From: a virus
Strand: one strand, 5' to 3'
Virus record (IMG/VR): IMGVR_UViG_3300037042_003533
Location: 1-64,000 of that record
DNA length: 64,000 bases
Shown in pieces: positions 56,970 to 64,000 of the stretch. Every line of letters starts with the position of its first letter. Position 1 is the stretch's first letter. The notes beneath the pieces were generated by a model that ran no database searches, was not told the DNA's origin, and saw only the letters and a program-made list of their open reading frames with translations. The position numbers were made by a program, and so were the translations under genes.

Positions 56970-57188
56970 TTATCTCCTTATGAATTTAATCTTACCTTCG
57001 GCAATAGCTTTTAGCAGACCTATATACAAAATTTGTGTTGCTACAGCGCTTATGGTAGCAGCTAATTCAGAAGACTCTGCTTTGGAAGCAATCTTAATTA
57101 TGTTGTTCATCTCAAGATTAAGAAAGGCTGTTAAAAATTCTGACCTATCTGTTGGGCCGTGTAGAATAAGATCTTCTAAGTCACTCAT
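56970..57188 (-). CDS. Hypothetical helical protein, 72 residues
   Basis: All-helical (FLTAFLNLEMNNIIKIASKAESSELAATISAVATQILYIGLLKAI) with a basic end. ATG 57188 follows GGAGAAG inside the integrase gene and overlaps its stop. It could be a small partner co-expressed with the integrase. Confidence 0.6.
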   Translation of the reverse strand: MSDLEDLILHGPTDRSEFLTAFLNLEMNNIIKIASKAESSELAATISAVATQILYIGLLKAIAEGKIKFIRR

Positions 57189-58131
57189 TATCTTCTCCAA
57201 AATCATCCCACATCTCAGCCATCTCACCCAAATCCCCCCTCTTGCCGATGTATTTCTCGGTGACGACAGAGGAACTGTGACCCAAATCATCTCTCACCGT
57301 CTCAATGCTCGCTCCCCCTAACCTGCTGACCAGAGCATGACTACGCCGCAGGTCGTGAGGAGCAACACCAAATCCACACAGGGTTGAGTATTCTGTTACA
57401 ATACGGTAAATGGTCTGAGTCGTAATCTTGCCTCTCTTATTCCCATGGCGGTCATAAGACTGAATAATCCGTGCATCCTTGTCCCATGGCTCTATACAGT
57501 ATTCCACCAACATTTTATACACCCAAGCAGGCAGATTGACTGTTCTGATCCGCCCGTGTTTGCCTCGGATGTCAGCAATAACGAACAACTCTCCATCTCT
57601 GCGTATCTGGCCCCAAGTCAGGTTGCAAACTTCCGACCGTCGCAAGCCACAGCCCACCAGCAACCCTAGCACTGCTCGATCCCGCAGGCCAAGCGCTGTA
57701 GTAGGGTCTGGAGCAAAACACAGGATTTCTAGTTGACTTTTAGATAGCCGCGTCCCATAAACATCCCCATGCTGGGGGATATTGCGGATGTTTTTGATGG
57801 CTATGCTGACTTCATGGTTGAAGGGCCAGCCGGTCTTGCCAATACCTAACGTAGCAGCAACTTCGAACAGCCGCCGAATGGAGGACAGTTTCTTGTTGAC
57901 AGTTGCCGGTTTGAGCTTCATATCCTCAGAGAGATACTTCCGATAGCCGGTAACAGCCGCGATGGGGTTATTAGTTCCTGATCGTAGCCACCACTGAAGA
58001 AACTCATCCACTGAAGGGCCATAGGAAAGACCAGTCAAGGCACTCACACTGTTAAGTAGAGTTTCCTTGACTGGCTCCCAGAAGGTTAAAAAGTTCTGTT
58101 CTTGTTCTGATTCGTAAACGGTGATGCTCAT
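57181..58131 (-). CDS. int: Tyrosine recombinase / integrase
   Basis: A 316-residue tyrosine recombinase. An N-terminal core-binding domain (about 38-100) is followed by the catalytic domain with R164 (CGLRRSE), K191 (RGKHG), H259-x-x-R262 (HDLRRSH), H285 (LGHSS) and nucleophile Y294 (EKYIG), all present. No long arm-binding extension is visible, so it may be a simple XerC/D-like or short integrase. It would catalyse phage integration or genome dimer resolution. Its promoter and a palindromic operator lie immediately upstream. Confidence 0.9.
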   Translation of the reverse strand: MSITVYESEQEQNFLTFWEPVKETLLNSVSALTGLSYGPSVDEFLQWWLRSGTNNPIAAVTGYRKYLSEDMKLKPATVNKKLSSIRRLFEVAATLGIGKTGWPFNHEVSIAIKNIRNIPQHGDVYGTRLSKSQLEILCFAPDPTTALGLRDRAVLGLLVGCGLRRSEVCNLTWGQIRRDGELFVIADIRGKHGRIRTVNLPAWVYKMLVEYCIEPWDKDARIIQSYDRHGNKRGKITTQTIYRIVTEYSTLCGFGVAPHDLRRSHALVSRLGGASIETVRDDLGHSSSVVTEKYIGKRGDLGEMAEMWDDFGEDNE

Positions 58132-58139
58132 GATAAATT

Positions 58140-58187
58140 CCTTGTATGTTATAGATTTATTATCTATTTACAGTATAACATACAAGG
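58140..58187. promoter_or_regulatory. 14-bp inverted repeat spanning the integrase promoter (operator candidate)
   Basis: CCTTGTATGTTATA (58140-58153) and its exact reverse complement (58174-58187) are 34 bp apart centre to centre. The distal arm overlaps the -10 box and spacer; the proximal arm lies between the start site and the ribosome-binding site. Since transcription starts between the arms, the full palindrome exists only in DNA, which points to a protein-binding site such as an autorepressor, integrase or excisionase site. Confidence 0.75.
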
Positions 58188-58200
58188 GCCAGCTTGTCAA
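58172..58200 (-). promoter_or_regulatory. Consensus sigma70 promoter of the integrase
   Basis: On the minus strand TTGACA (58195-58200), 17 bp, TATACT (58172-58177). Start expected near 58165; AAGGAA precedes the ATG at 58131. The -35 box overlaps the stop of the upstream 55-residue gene. Confidence 0.85.
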
Positions 58201-58364
58201 GAATCTTCTATTTCCTTAGTTTCTTTTTCAAGAGCTTCTTTAATCACAGCAATCAACCAGAAAGCATTTACAGGCTCCGTAAACCTAACTTCATATTCAT
58301 AACAAAGGTTGTCAGAGGTTGCTTGAAATGGGCTTGCGGATACCTCAAACAATATCTTAGCCAT
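58197..58364 (-). CDS. Hypothetical protein, 55 residues, next to RelE-like gene
   Basis: A small acidic protein: an N-terminal beta hairpin (KILFEVSAS, C-Y-E-Y-E-V-R-F) and a helical Lys/Glu-rich end (WLIAVIKEALEKETKEIEDS). GAGGA precedes ATG 58364. Located directly downstream of the RelE-like gene it could be a partner, but it does not look like a known antitoxin. Confidence 0.55.
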   Translation of the reverse strand: MAKILFEVSASPFQATSDNLCYEYEVRFTEPVNAFWLIAVIKEALEKETKEIEDS

Positions 58365-58371
58365 TATTTCC

Positions 58372-58668
58372 TCACTTAGTCTTCAGAAACTTCTCCATAG
58401 CATCATGGTCAAGTAGCCGTTCAATAATCAACACACCAGAGCTGCTGATGTTAAACAGGAACCGCCAGCCCTGATTTCCCTGTGTGACATAGCCCAACCA
58501 AGCTGTTTCCATACTGTGCTTGACCTTATGGGCGCACACTGAGGGAAGTAGGGTCTTAGTCAGTACAATATTCCTAATAGCTTTGTTGAAGCGCTTCTGA
58601 ATATCGTCTGGCACACGATCCCAATCTGTCCAAAATTCATCACTAAAAATAATATCTTTAATCTTCAT
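58372..58668 (-). CDS. RelE/ParE-superfamily-like protein
   Basis: A 98-residue protein with the RelE-like layout: helical start (SDEFWTDWDRVPDDIQKRFNKAI), S-V-C-A-H-K-V-K, then strands (Y-V-T-Q-G-N-Q-G-W-R-F-L-F-N-I) and an end with L-D-H-D. Members are ribosome-dependent RNases or gyrase poisons; catalytic residues vary, so activity here is not certain. It overlaps the N6-methyltransferase gene and has no obvious classical antitoxin beside it. Confidence 0.6.
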   Translation of the reverse strand: MKIKDIIFSDEFWTDWDRVPDDIQKRFNKAIRNIVLTKTLLPSVCAHKVKHSMETAWLGYVTQGNQGWRFLFNISSSGVLIIERLLDHDAMEKFLKTK

Positions 58669-59266
58669 TGTTATAATTCCAATCTAACCAATATAACTGA
58701 GTAGGGTACTTGTTCCGTAAGCCAGAACACCATTTTATTAACATGTATGCGGTAGCGTCTGTTCTACGATCCCCTGTGAAAGAAGGTCGCTTGCTTAGCA
58801 CCCAAACTTCTGAAGGGGGGAACTCTTTCCACAATCCCCCTCCCCTCTTTTGCCCTTCCAAGAAGTTCAGCCGCAGTAGGAAGATAATGTCACCATTTCT
58901 TCGAAGAAGGCTGTGACTCTTCCAGATAAACTCCTCTGCCAACCTGTAGGGAGGATTTCCTACAATCAAATCATAAGGCGCATTAAACTTAGATTTTTCT
59001 TCTAGGAAGTCCTGTTTGAATATTGCGTTGTAAATTTTCCCCATCTCAATTTGAGGAGATATGTCAACGCCGTCTATGTAAACTTGGGAATATATCTCTC
59101 TGGCAGCTTGCCCCCAAACACCTGTCCCACAACCTGGGTCTAGAACGTTACGAGGGGAAGTGAGTGTTGATAAATCCACCCCTGCCCGGCACAACTCAAT
59201 GGGCGTGGGGTAGTGATCGTTTTTTTCTCTAGGTCTCAAAGTTTTGGTCGTCTGAATAATAGACAT
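58658..59266 (-). CDS. N6-adenine DNA methyltransferase
   Basis: A 202-residue class I methyltransferase: SAM motif I D43-P-G-C-G-T-G49 and catalytic motif N104-P-P-Y107. The N-terminal N-D-H-Y-P-T-P segment is shared by many phage Dam-like enzymes. It probably methylates phage DNA against restriction. The start overlaps the upstream gene by 38 nt. Confidence 0.88.
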   Translation of the reverse strand: MSIIQTTKTLRPREKNDHYPTPIELCRAGVDLSTLTSPRNVLDPGCGTGVWGQAAREIYSQVYIDGVDISPQIEMGKIYNAIFKQDFLEEKSKFNAPYDLIVGNPPYRLAEEFIWKSHSLLRRNGDIIFLLRLNFLEGQKRGGGLWKEFPPSEVWVLSKRPSFTGDRRTDATAYMLIKWCSGLRNKYPTQLYWLDWNYNNED

Positions 59267-60101
59267 CGTTTAATTCCTCGCTTTCTCGGATCATAGTTAC
59301 ATGTTCATCTAAAGTTATCCCCAGCATCTCCATCAGTTTATCCAGGGCTCTGTGTTTCAGTCCATAACTATCCTCAAAATACCCTTGCCAGTTCAATTCA
59401 CCTATCTCGGCTTCATTACCATTCTCGTAAGCCACCAGAACTGGCCCCTCCATCCTGAACCGTAAGCTGAGCTGGATAGGCCGATCTGCCTGCTCGTTCA
59501 CCTCGTAAACACTCTTTACCATCTGAGAAGAACTTACATGATCATCTGACATCATGGTCCACAATTGTCGGGTCATTTTACCCTGCTCAGCCAGGGGCAC
59601 TGCTACCTTCAGTTTAGCCAGGGTAGATTTGGTAGGGTCCCACTCTACTTGGGTGGTAAGGGCCCTGCCGTTCTCATCTTTCTGAATCTGCCCGGACACA
59701 TCCCGCATGGGCACATCAATCATCCCAAAGGGTTTGACTGTGTTATTGTTGAGCAGAAAGACCCGCACGGCCCGTAGGTCAGACCGGATAGTAGATGGGC
59801 GGCGCGAATATCTTCGAAAGGCCAGAGTTAAAAAATCACCACCATATTGTGCTTTCCACTCCTCATCCAACTCGGCCCAATGATCCTCCACAATGGCTAA
59901 CAAAACAGCCTCAATAACCGAGAGGCCATTCCCTAGTCCATGTATAGTATCGAGTATCGAGATACATTCATCTCGCCATGCTACTGTAGGCTCAAAGGTG
60001 CTGTTAAATCGCAAAACATCAGATAGAACTCGTTTTGTTATTAACTCCGAACCCTGTGTGTAAAGTGCTCTACCTAAGATTTCTTTTACGTTGCGATCCA
60101 C
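59229..60101 (-). CDS. Hypothetical protein of the replication block
   Basis: A 290-residue protein between the polymerase and methyltransferase genes, starting with GTG. The N-terminal ~130 residues are helical with Arg-rich F-R-R-Y-S-R-R-P-S-T-I-R-S-D; the rest is alpha/beta. Position suggests a role in DNA replication or binding. No family recognised. Confidence 0.6.
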   Translation of the reverse strand: MDRNVKEILGRALYTQGSELITKRVLSDVLRFNSTFEPTVAWRDECISILDTIHGLGNGLSVIEAVLLAIVEDHWAELDEEWKAQYGGDFLTLAFRRYSRRPSTIRSDLRAVRVFLLNNNTVKPFGMIDVPMRDVSGQIQKDENGRALTTQVEWDPTKSTLAKLKVAVPLAEQGKMTRQLWTMMSDDHVSSSQMVKSVYEVNEQADRPIQLSLRFRMEGPVLVAYENGNEAEIGELNWQGYFEDSYGLKHRALDKLMEMLGITLDEHVTMIRESEELNDVYYSDDQNFET

Positions 60102-60106
60102 GATTT

Positions 60107-61858
60107 TTATACCTTATCCCAAGTTTTAGCAACCCCAGCATCTGCCGGAATAGATACATCCGGGCATATTTCGTGAGCTGCGCTTTCCATAGCCCCTACT
60201 AAGTTATACATCACTTCATCTGCAATTTTATCAGGAGCTTCCAATACAATCTCGTCATGAATGACAAGCACGGGTTTTACACCTTCTATACCTTTATAAT
60301 ACTCCCGAATCTTGATAAGCGCAAGCTTCCCGATGTCCGCCGAAGTACCCTGCACAGGGGTATTAACTGCCTGGCTTGCAAATTTCCAGTATTCATCCGG
60401 CCTTGTTCCTGTAACCTCTGGGAAGTACCGCCGCCTACCCCACAGGGTTGTAACGTAACCAGATTTAATCAAATTCTCTAACTGTTTGTCAGCATATATC
60501 CTCATACCTGGGTAAGTAGAAAAAATCATCATACGTAACTTCTCTGCTTCGTCTTCTGTTGTACCCAGCACTGCTGCCAGTTTTGTTTTCCTCGCGCCAT
60601 AAGCACAGGCTAGAACCGCTGTCTTTACCAAGAACCTACGCTCAGAACCTTTTTCCACATCCTCATTGAACACTTGTTTGGCAATCATGGTATATACATC
60701 ACCAGATTCACAGGCTGTTCGAAGATTAGGATCACCACATATTTGAGCAAAGACCCTTGCTTCCTGTTGGCTATAATCTGCTATAATTAGATTACAGCCC
60801 TCGGCACCTTTGAAAAGGTGTCTGAAATTAGGATCACCCTCTTTAGGTCTTGGTGTCTGCTGTAAGTTGGGCCCGGAACAACTAAACCTACCGGTTTCCG
60901 CGTTTAAGGGGTTCCAAGACGGGTGAATTCTCCCAGTAACCGGGTTTACATCTTGATCATAGCCCCAACTTACTTTCTTGCGCCAGTCTTTCCATGCAAT
61001 CACCTGCCCCAGTAAATTAGCCTGCTCAGTGCCCGCGTGCTTCTCTACGTAAGCTTGGAAGGTTGCTTCACGAGTATCCTTGACGTTAATTCCATGCTTA
61101 TCCAGCAACCCCTTAAGTTGCTTCACAGAATTCAGATTGATGTCTAACTCTACCTCGCCGAAGAAAGAGGTTGCGTACCCGCAACCGGTAATCCCCATGA
61201 TACTCTTTTTTATCTCTTCTAGCCTTCGGTTAATCCACTCCATGTGGGAAGCCCACAACTCTTTATCAAACCCCACACCGGCCAGATACATATCCACCAC
61301 AGTCAGCATAGCCTTGTTCTCAAGCCCGGCAATCTTGCCCAAGCCCGCACTACTGATCTCCTTGACCTGCTGCTCTCGCAGGGCAGGGAGGTGAATAACA
61401 TCGTTTGCAGCATAGGCTATCTGCTCCTCAGTCAGTTCCCCTCTGTGGGACATAAACTGAGACCGGGTGGATTTATCCATGTAAATGCCTAGCTGAGCCA
61501 GGCAATCATCCAGACCATGCCTCATGCCTCTTCCCGCATGAATCATACGACTCATCAGCAGGCTATCTGAGATATTGACCGGATCAGCTTCTAGCTGATA
61601 GACAAGAAATGAAGCGTCGAATATGGCATTGTGAATTATTTTCTTCTTGGTTGGGTCATTAACCAGTCCCACTACTGACCTAAAATTACCGTCAGGCGGG
61701 ATAATCCACACATCCGTGCCATCACTGACCGCAATGCTTACGATCCTATCTTGGAATGGGTTCGAGATAGAGTTGCCAGGTGTGCTGGTGGTCTCGATGT
61801 CTAACGCCACCACCCTACTCTCGATATTGGGTAAATCATGAACAACTTGTATAGTCAT
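60107..61858 (-). CDS. Family A DNA polymerase with 3'-5' exonuclease
   Basis: A 583-residue DNA polymerase. Exonuclease motifs: D20-I-E22, N77-A-I-F-D81, Y149..D153. Polymerase motifs: A with D361-Y-S-Q-Q-E, B with R407-R..K412..L416..Y420-G421, C with H534-D535-E536. K412 to Y420 aligns with E. coli Pol I K758-Y766, so L416 occupies the position of Phe762. No 5'-nuclease domain. It should replicate the phage genome with the helicase encoded upstream. Confidence 0.93.
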   Translation of the reverse strand: MTIQVVHDLPNIESRVVALDIETTSTPGNSISNPFQDRIVSIAVSDGTDVWIIPPDGNFRSVVGLVNDPTKKKIIHNAIFDASFLVYQLEADPVNISDSLLMSRMIHAGRGMRHGLDDCLAQLGIYMDKSTRSQFMSHRGELTEEQIAYAANDVIHLPALREQQVKEISSAGLGKIAGLENKAMLTVVDMYLAGVGFDKELWASHMEWINRRLEEIKKSIMGITGCGYATSFFGEVELDINLNSVKQLKGLLDKHGINVKDTREATFQAYVEKHAGTEQANLLGQVIAWKDWRKKVSWGYDQDVNPVTGRIHPSWNPLNAETGRFSCSGPNLQQTPRPKEGDPNFRHLFKGAEGCNLIIADYSQQEARVFAQICGDPNLRTACESGDVYTMIAKQVFNEDVEKGSERRFLVKTAVLACAYGARKTKLAAVLGTTEDEAEKLRMMIFSTYPGMRIYADKQLENLIKSGYVTTLWGRRRYFPEVTGTRPDEYWKFASQAVNTPVQGTSADIGKLALIKIREYYKGIEGVKPVLVIHDEIVLEAPDKIADEVMYNLVGAMESAAHEICPDVSIPADAGVAKTWDKV

Positions 61859-61892
61859 ATTCTCTCCTATAATTACACCTCATGAGTCGTAA

Positions 61893-63404
61893 TTAGAAAT
61901 CTCCAAAACTAGTATCTCTTATCGCCACCACCTTAGCAGACGTGCCATTGATGCTTTCGGTAACTTCCTTCAGGTGGTCAAACACCAAATCACTCCGAAC
62001 CAGTGGGTCTGTGTACTGAGTGCATTCAGGATTCCAGTTTAGCCTCACAGAGCCCAAACTCCCGTAACGACACTTCTGAACAAACAACGTTACATGATGC
62101 TCACTTACACCTTCTATTTGAGCATATTTCATGCCAGCAGCCTTCATATAAAGAGGATTCCAAACTTCCATAATAGAATCTGCTGCATGTTGTATAGCTT
62201 TTGAATATCTTGGGCCTCCTGGACCCGCAGGATAGATGGTTTTAGACTCCCCGCTGTATGTTGTTTGACTAATGATTGTTACATTAGCTCCTGTTACTCT
62301 GGCTAAACGTAAATGCTCGTGAATAATATGATCGAGTTTCTGTTCTTTATTGTCCCCCTTGTCACTATCAAATAACTCAATATAGTCGGCGGAACATTTC
62401 CGAACAGGCCCCCATTCTGATGTATGAAGACCCTCAGTTGCAAACTGCATGGCTGAAGTGGTTAAAAAATTTGTCTGGTCTATATAAACAGGCAAAGTAG
62501 CTACGAACTCCAGCCATTTTGATAATCTATTAAAATCCTCGTCAGATAATCCGTCTAGGTAATTAAGTTTACTAGTATCTACTCCCGCTAGTAGAGCAGC
62601 AAACCTTCCAGTAAGCCGCTCTTGTGGCATTTCTAAAGAGAACTCAGCCACACAGCCAGGAATGTTATTCATCCTAAGCCCAATAGCAATACCTAAATCA
62701 CTTTGATGCACAAGAGCACTTTTTCCCGCCCCACTCAAGCCGTGTACTACAGTTAAATCACCAGCAGCAAAAAATCCTGCTCCGATCAAACTAGGCATCC
62801 CAGAGGGTAAAAATGTCATTTGCTCCCCTCGGCGTTTCCTATTCCATATTTCTTGAACATTGTTAGCAGCTACTGATATATGTTGTAAACCCCCTGTGCT
62901 GACCTTGAGGGTATTGCGAAAGGCGGCCAGCTTTGTGTTAGCCCAACCATCTATATCATCGATGTGAAGAACTTCCTTCTCGAATCTATCCTGATTACTA
63001 AGACCATCCGCTATATCTGAAGCCTTAGCCATCAGAGCATAAGCACTGCCTACTTTGTCAATAATCTCAGCCCAATGCCGGATGGTTGGTTCATCTACAT
63101 CATACACATGGTATCTATCAGTAACCTGCCCCGCCAGTGCCTGTAAATATAGACGAATATCGTCTGATTTATCTTGTATATGTGACAAGACATTGGGTAT
63201 GTTGACGGTTGATCGGTCTACTAGATAGGTAGTCTCGATTGCCCTCCAGATGTCCCTGTGCTGGTAAGAGCCAAACTTACCATCAGTCCCATAGATATAG
63301 CGATCTGGTGTCAGAGCAGGCAGTACAAGGTTAGCTGCCTCATTGCCATAACGCAGGACGGTTCCGATTAGAAGGCTTTCTATGTCAAACGGTGTTAGAT
63401 TCAC
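61893..63404 (-). CDS. DnaB-like replicative helicase
   Basis: A 503-residue hexameric helicase. The N-terminal ~150 residues resemble the DnaB N-domain (D-I-E-x-x-L-I-G-T-V-L). The RecA-like part has Walker A H221-G-L-S-G-A-G-K-S229, the S-L-E-M motif (about 256-259) and a Walker B-like S-A-D-Y-I-E-L-F. It starts with GTG overlapping the previous stop. No separate primase is seen in the window. Confidence 0.88.
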   Translation of the reverse strand: MNLTPFDIESLLIGTVLRYGNEAANLVLPALTPDRYIYGTDGKFGSYQHRDIWRAIETTYLVDRSTVNIPNVLSHIQDKSDDIRLYLQALAGQVTDRYHVYDVDEPTIRHWAEIIDKVGSAYALMAKASDIADGLSNQDRFEKEVLHIDDIDGWANTKLAAFRNTLKVSTGGLQHISVAANNVQEIWNRKRRGEQMTFLPSGMPSLIGAGFFAAGDLTVVHGLSGAGKSALVHQSDLGIAIGLRMNNIPGCVAEFSLEMPQERLTGRFAALLAGVDTSKLNYLDGLSDEDFNRLSKWLEFVATLPVYIDQTNFLTTSAMQFATEGLHTSEWGPVRKCSADYIELFDSDKGDNKEQKLDHIIHEHLRLARVTGANVTIISQTTYSGESKTIYPAGPGGPRYSKAIQHAADSIMEVWNPLYMKAAGMKYAQIEGVSEHHVTLFVQKCRYGSLGSVRLNWNPECTQYTDPLVRSDLVFDHLKEVTESINGTSAKVVAIRDTSFGDF

Positions 63405-63676
63405 TTTAATCCTGTCCCTTCAATCCAAAATTTAACCTCATCTTCAACTATCTCTTTTGCTGCTTCAATAGATGAGTATAGTTGGTATTCTAAATTAACC
63501 CCAGGTAAGTGAACCATAGCCTGATACTTATCATCAGGTGTAACTTTCATATAATACCAACTCCACCCAACTTCTCCCACCTTAACTGTTCCTAGTATAT
63601 ACTCGTATAAACACTCCCCGTTGCCACTAAATTCCGTTGGGGTATTCTGTAGATATTCAACCCATTTTAGCTTCAT
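63401..63676 (-). CDS. Hypothetical protein, 91 residues
   Basis: Starts MKLKWVEYLQ at ATG 63676, overlapping the upstream stop, with AAAGGAAA before it. Aromatic-rich with a helical acidic end (EAAKEIVEDEVKFWIEG), similar in style to small phage proteins placed next to helicase genes. No family recognised. Confidence 0.6.
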   Translation of the reverse strand: MKLKWVEYLQNTPTEFSGNGECLYEYILGTVKVGEVGWSWYYMKVTPDDKYQAMVHLPGVNLEYQLYSSIEAAKEIVEDEVKFWIEGTGLK

Positions 63677-63987
63677 TAAAAATTTCCTTTCGCTAATGAC
63701 CAACTCTCAGCCGTCTGTAACAACACGACAGCCATAGTAGAATAAGAATGTGCTAACTCTAACTGCCTGATTAAATCCTGCCACTCAGAAGCCGTCGTCA
63801 CCTCGAAAGGGTAACTCGAAGCCACACACTGCATCTTGTGACTTACTGACCACCACTTATATCCAGTCTCTTCTAAGATAACCAGCAACTCAATTGCCTT
63901 CTCCCCCTGCCCCAGCGAGACATACTCTAAGATGTCTTTAACCGTTTGGGCATGAGCAGTGTTTTCTATGAATGGGCTTTTACTCAC
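63676..63987 (-). CDS. Hypothetical protein, 103 residues, near window edge
   Basis: A helical protein with several Trp. The start is GTG 63987 (AGAGGT upstream) or GTG 63996; the frame could also extend beyond the window. Function unknown. Confidence 0.5.
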   Translation of the reverse strand: MSKSPFIENTAHAQTVKDILEYVSLGQGEKAIELLVILEETGYKWWSVSHKMQCVASSYPFEVTTASEWQDLIRQLELAHSYSTMAVVLLQTAESWSLAKGNF

Positions 63988-64000
63988 CTGTAACACCTCT

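Overview
The window is part of the genome of a tailed double-stranded DNA phage with a long non-contractile tail (siphovirus-like). The evidence is an ordered terminase, portal, prohead protease/scaffold, major capsid, neck, major tail, tail chaperone, tape measure, distal tail, receptor-binding and hub series, with no contractile sheath gene. The host is not directly visible. Two phage lipoproteins carry a signal peptide with a lipobox followed by long Thr/Pro linkers and a Cys-containing C-terminal domain, and the lysin has an SH3b domain. This style is common in extracellular proteins of Chloroflexota (Anaerolineae) and some Gram-positive bacteria, so such a host is a guess. Promoters are sigma70-like: four sites have TTGACA-17 bp-TATACT exactly.

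Layout. 1-1590: a mostly non-coding left region with one small leftward gene, large inverted repeats, an AT-rich stretch, a G-depleted tract with a quadruplex motif on the minus strand, and a promoter followed by a strongly structured leader RNA. 1591-11720: rightward early or accessory genes, including a cytosine-methyltransferase-like protein between two 32-bp direct repeats, an RNA ligase, two tRNA-like genes behind a consensus promoter, a nucleotidase fused to a dNTP-diphosphohydrolase-like domain, many zinc-ribbon and one-helix membrane micro-proteins, an FkbM methyltransferase, a lipoprotein and a metallophosphoesterase. 11809-23171: packaging and head genes. 23298-30592: a glycan cassette (NAD-dependent sugar dehydratase/epimerase, methyltransferase, two GT2 enzymes and a 962-residue GT4-GT2-GT2 fusion) interrupted by an HNH endonuclease with three tandem zinc-ribbon repeats. 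30592-32663: a small protein and a multidomain lysin. 32744-35954: about a dozen micro-genes, many introduced by a near-identical ribosome-binding cassette. 35957-51367: neck, tail and receptor-binding genes, including three tandem paralogous baseplate/receptor-binding proteins.

At about 51,400 a hairpin separates this rightward block from a leftward block (51344-63987): a RuvC-like resolvase, about 20 micro-genes using the same cassettes, a second lipoprotein, a tyrosine integrase whose promoter is spanned by a 14-bp inverted repeat, a RelE-like protein, an N6-adenine methyltransferase, a family A DNA polymerase and a DnaB-like helicase. Integrase plus a polymerase with Leu at the position of E. 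coli Pol I Phe762 suggests a temperate or slow-replicating phage, but no clear CI-like repressor is visible here.

Most noteworthy: the structured leader RNA at 1441-1563, the direct-repeat-bounded methyltransferase, the nucleotidase/diphosphohydrolase fusion, the reused leader cassettes, the integrase operator, the apparent leaderless promoter at 51.6 kb, the in-frame fusion in the giant glycosyltransferase, and the anomalous tRNA-like pair. All family calls are by reading motifs; no database search was run.
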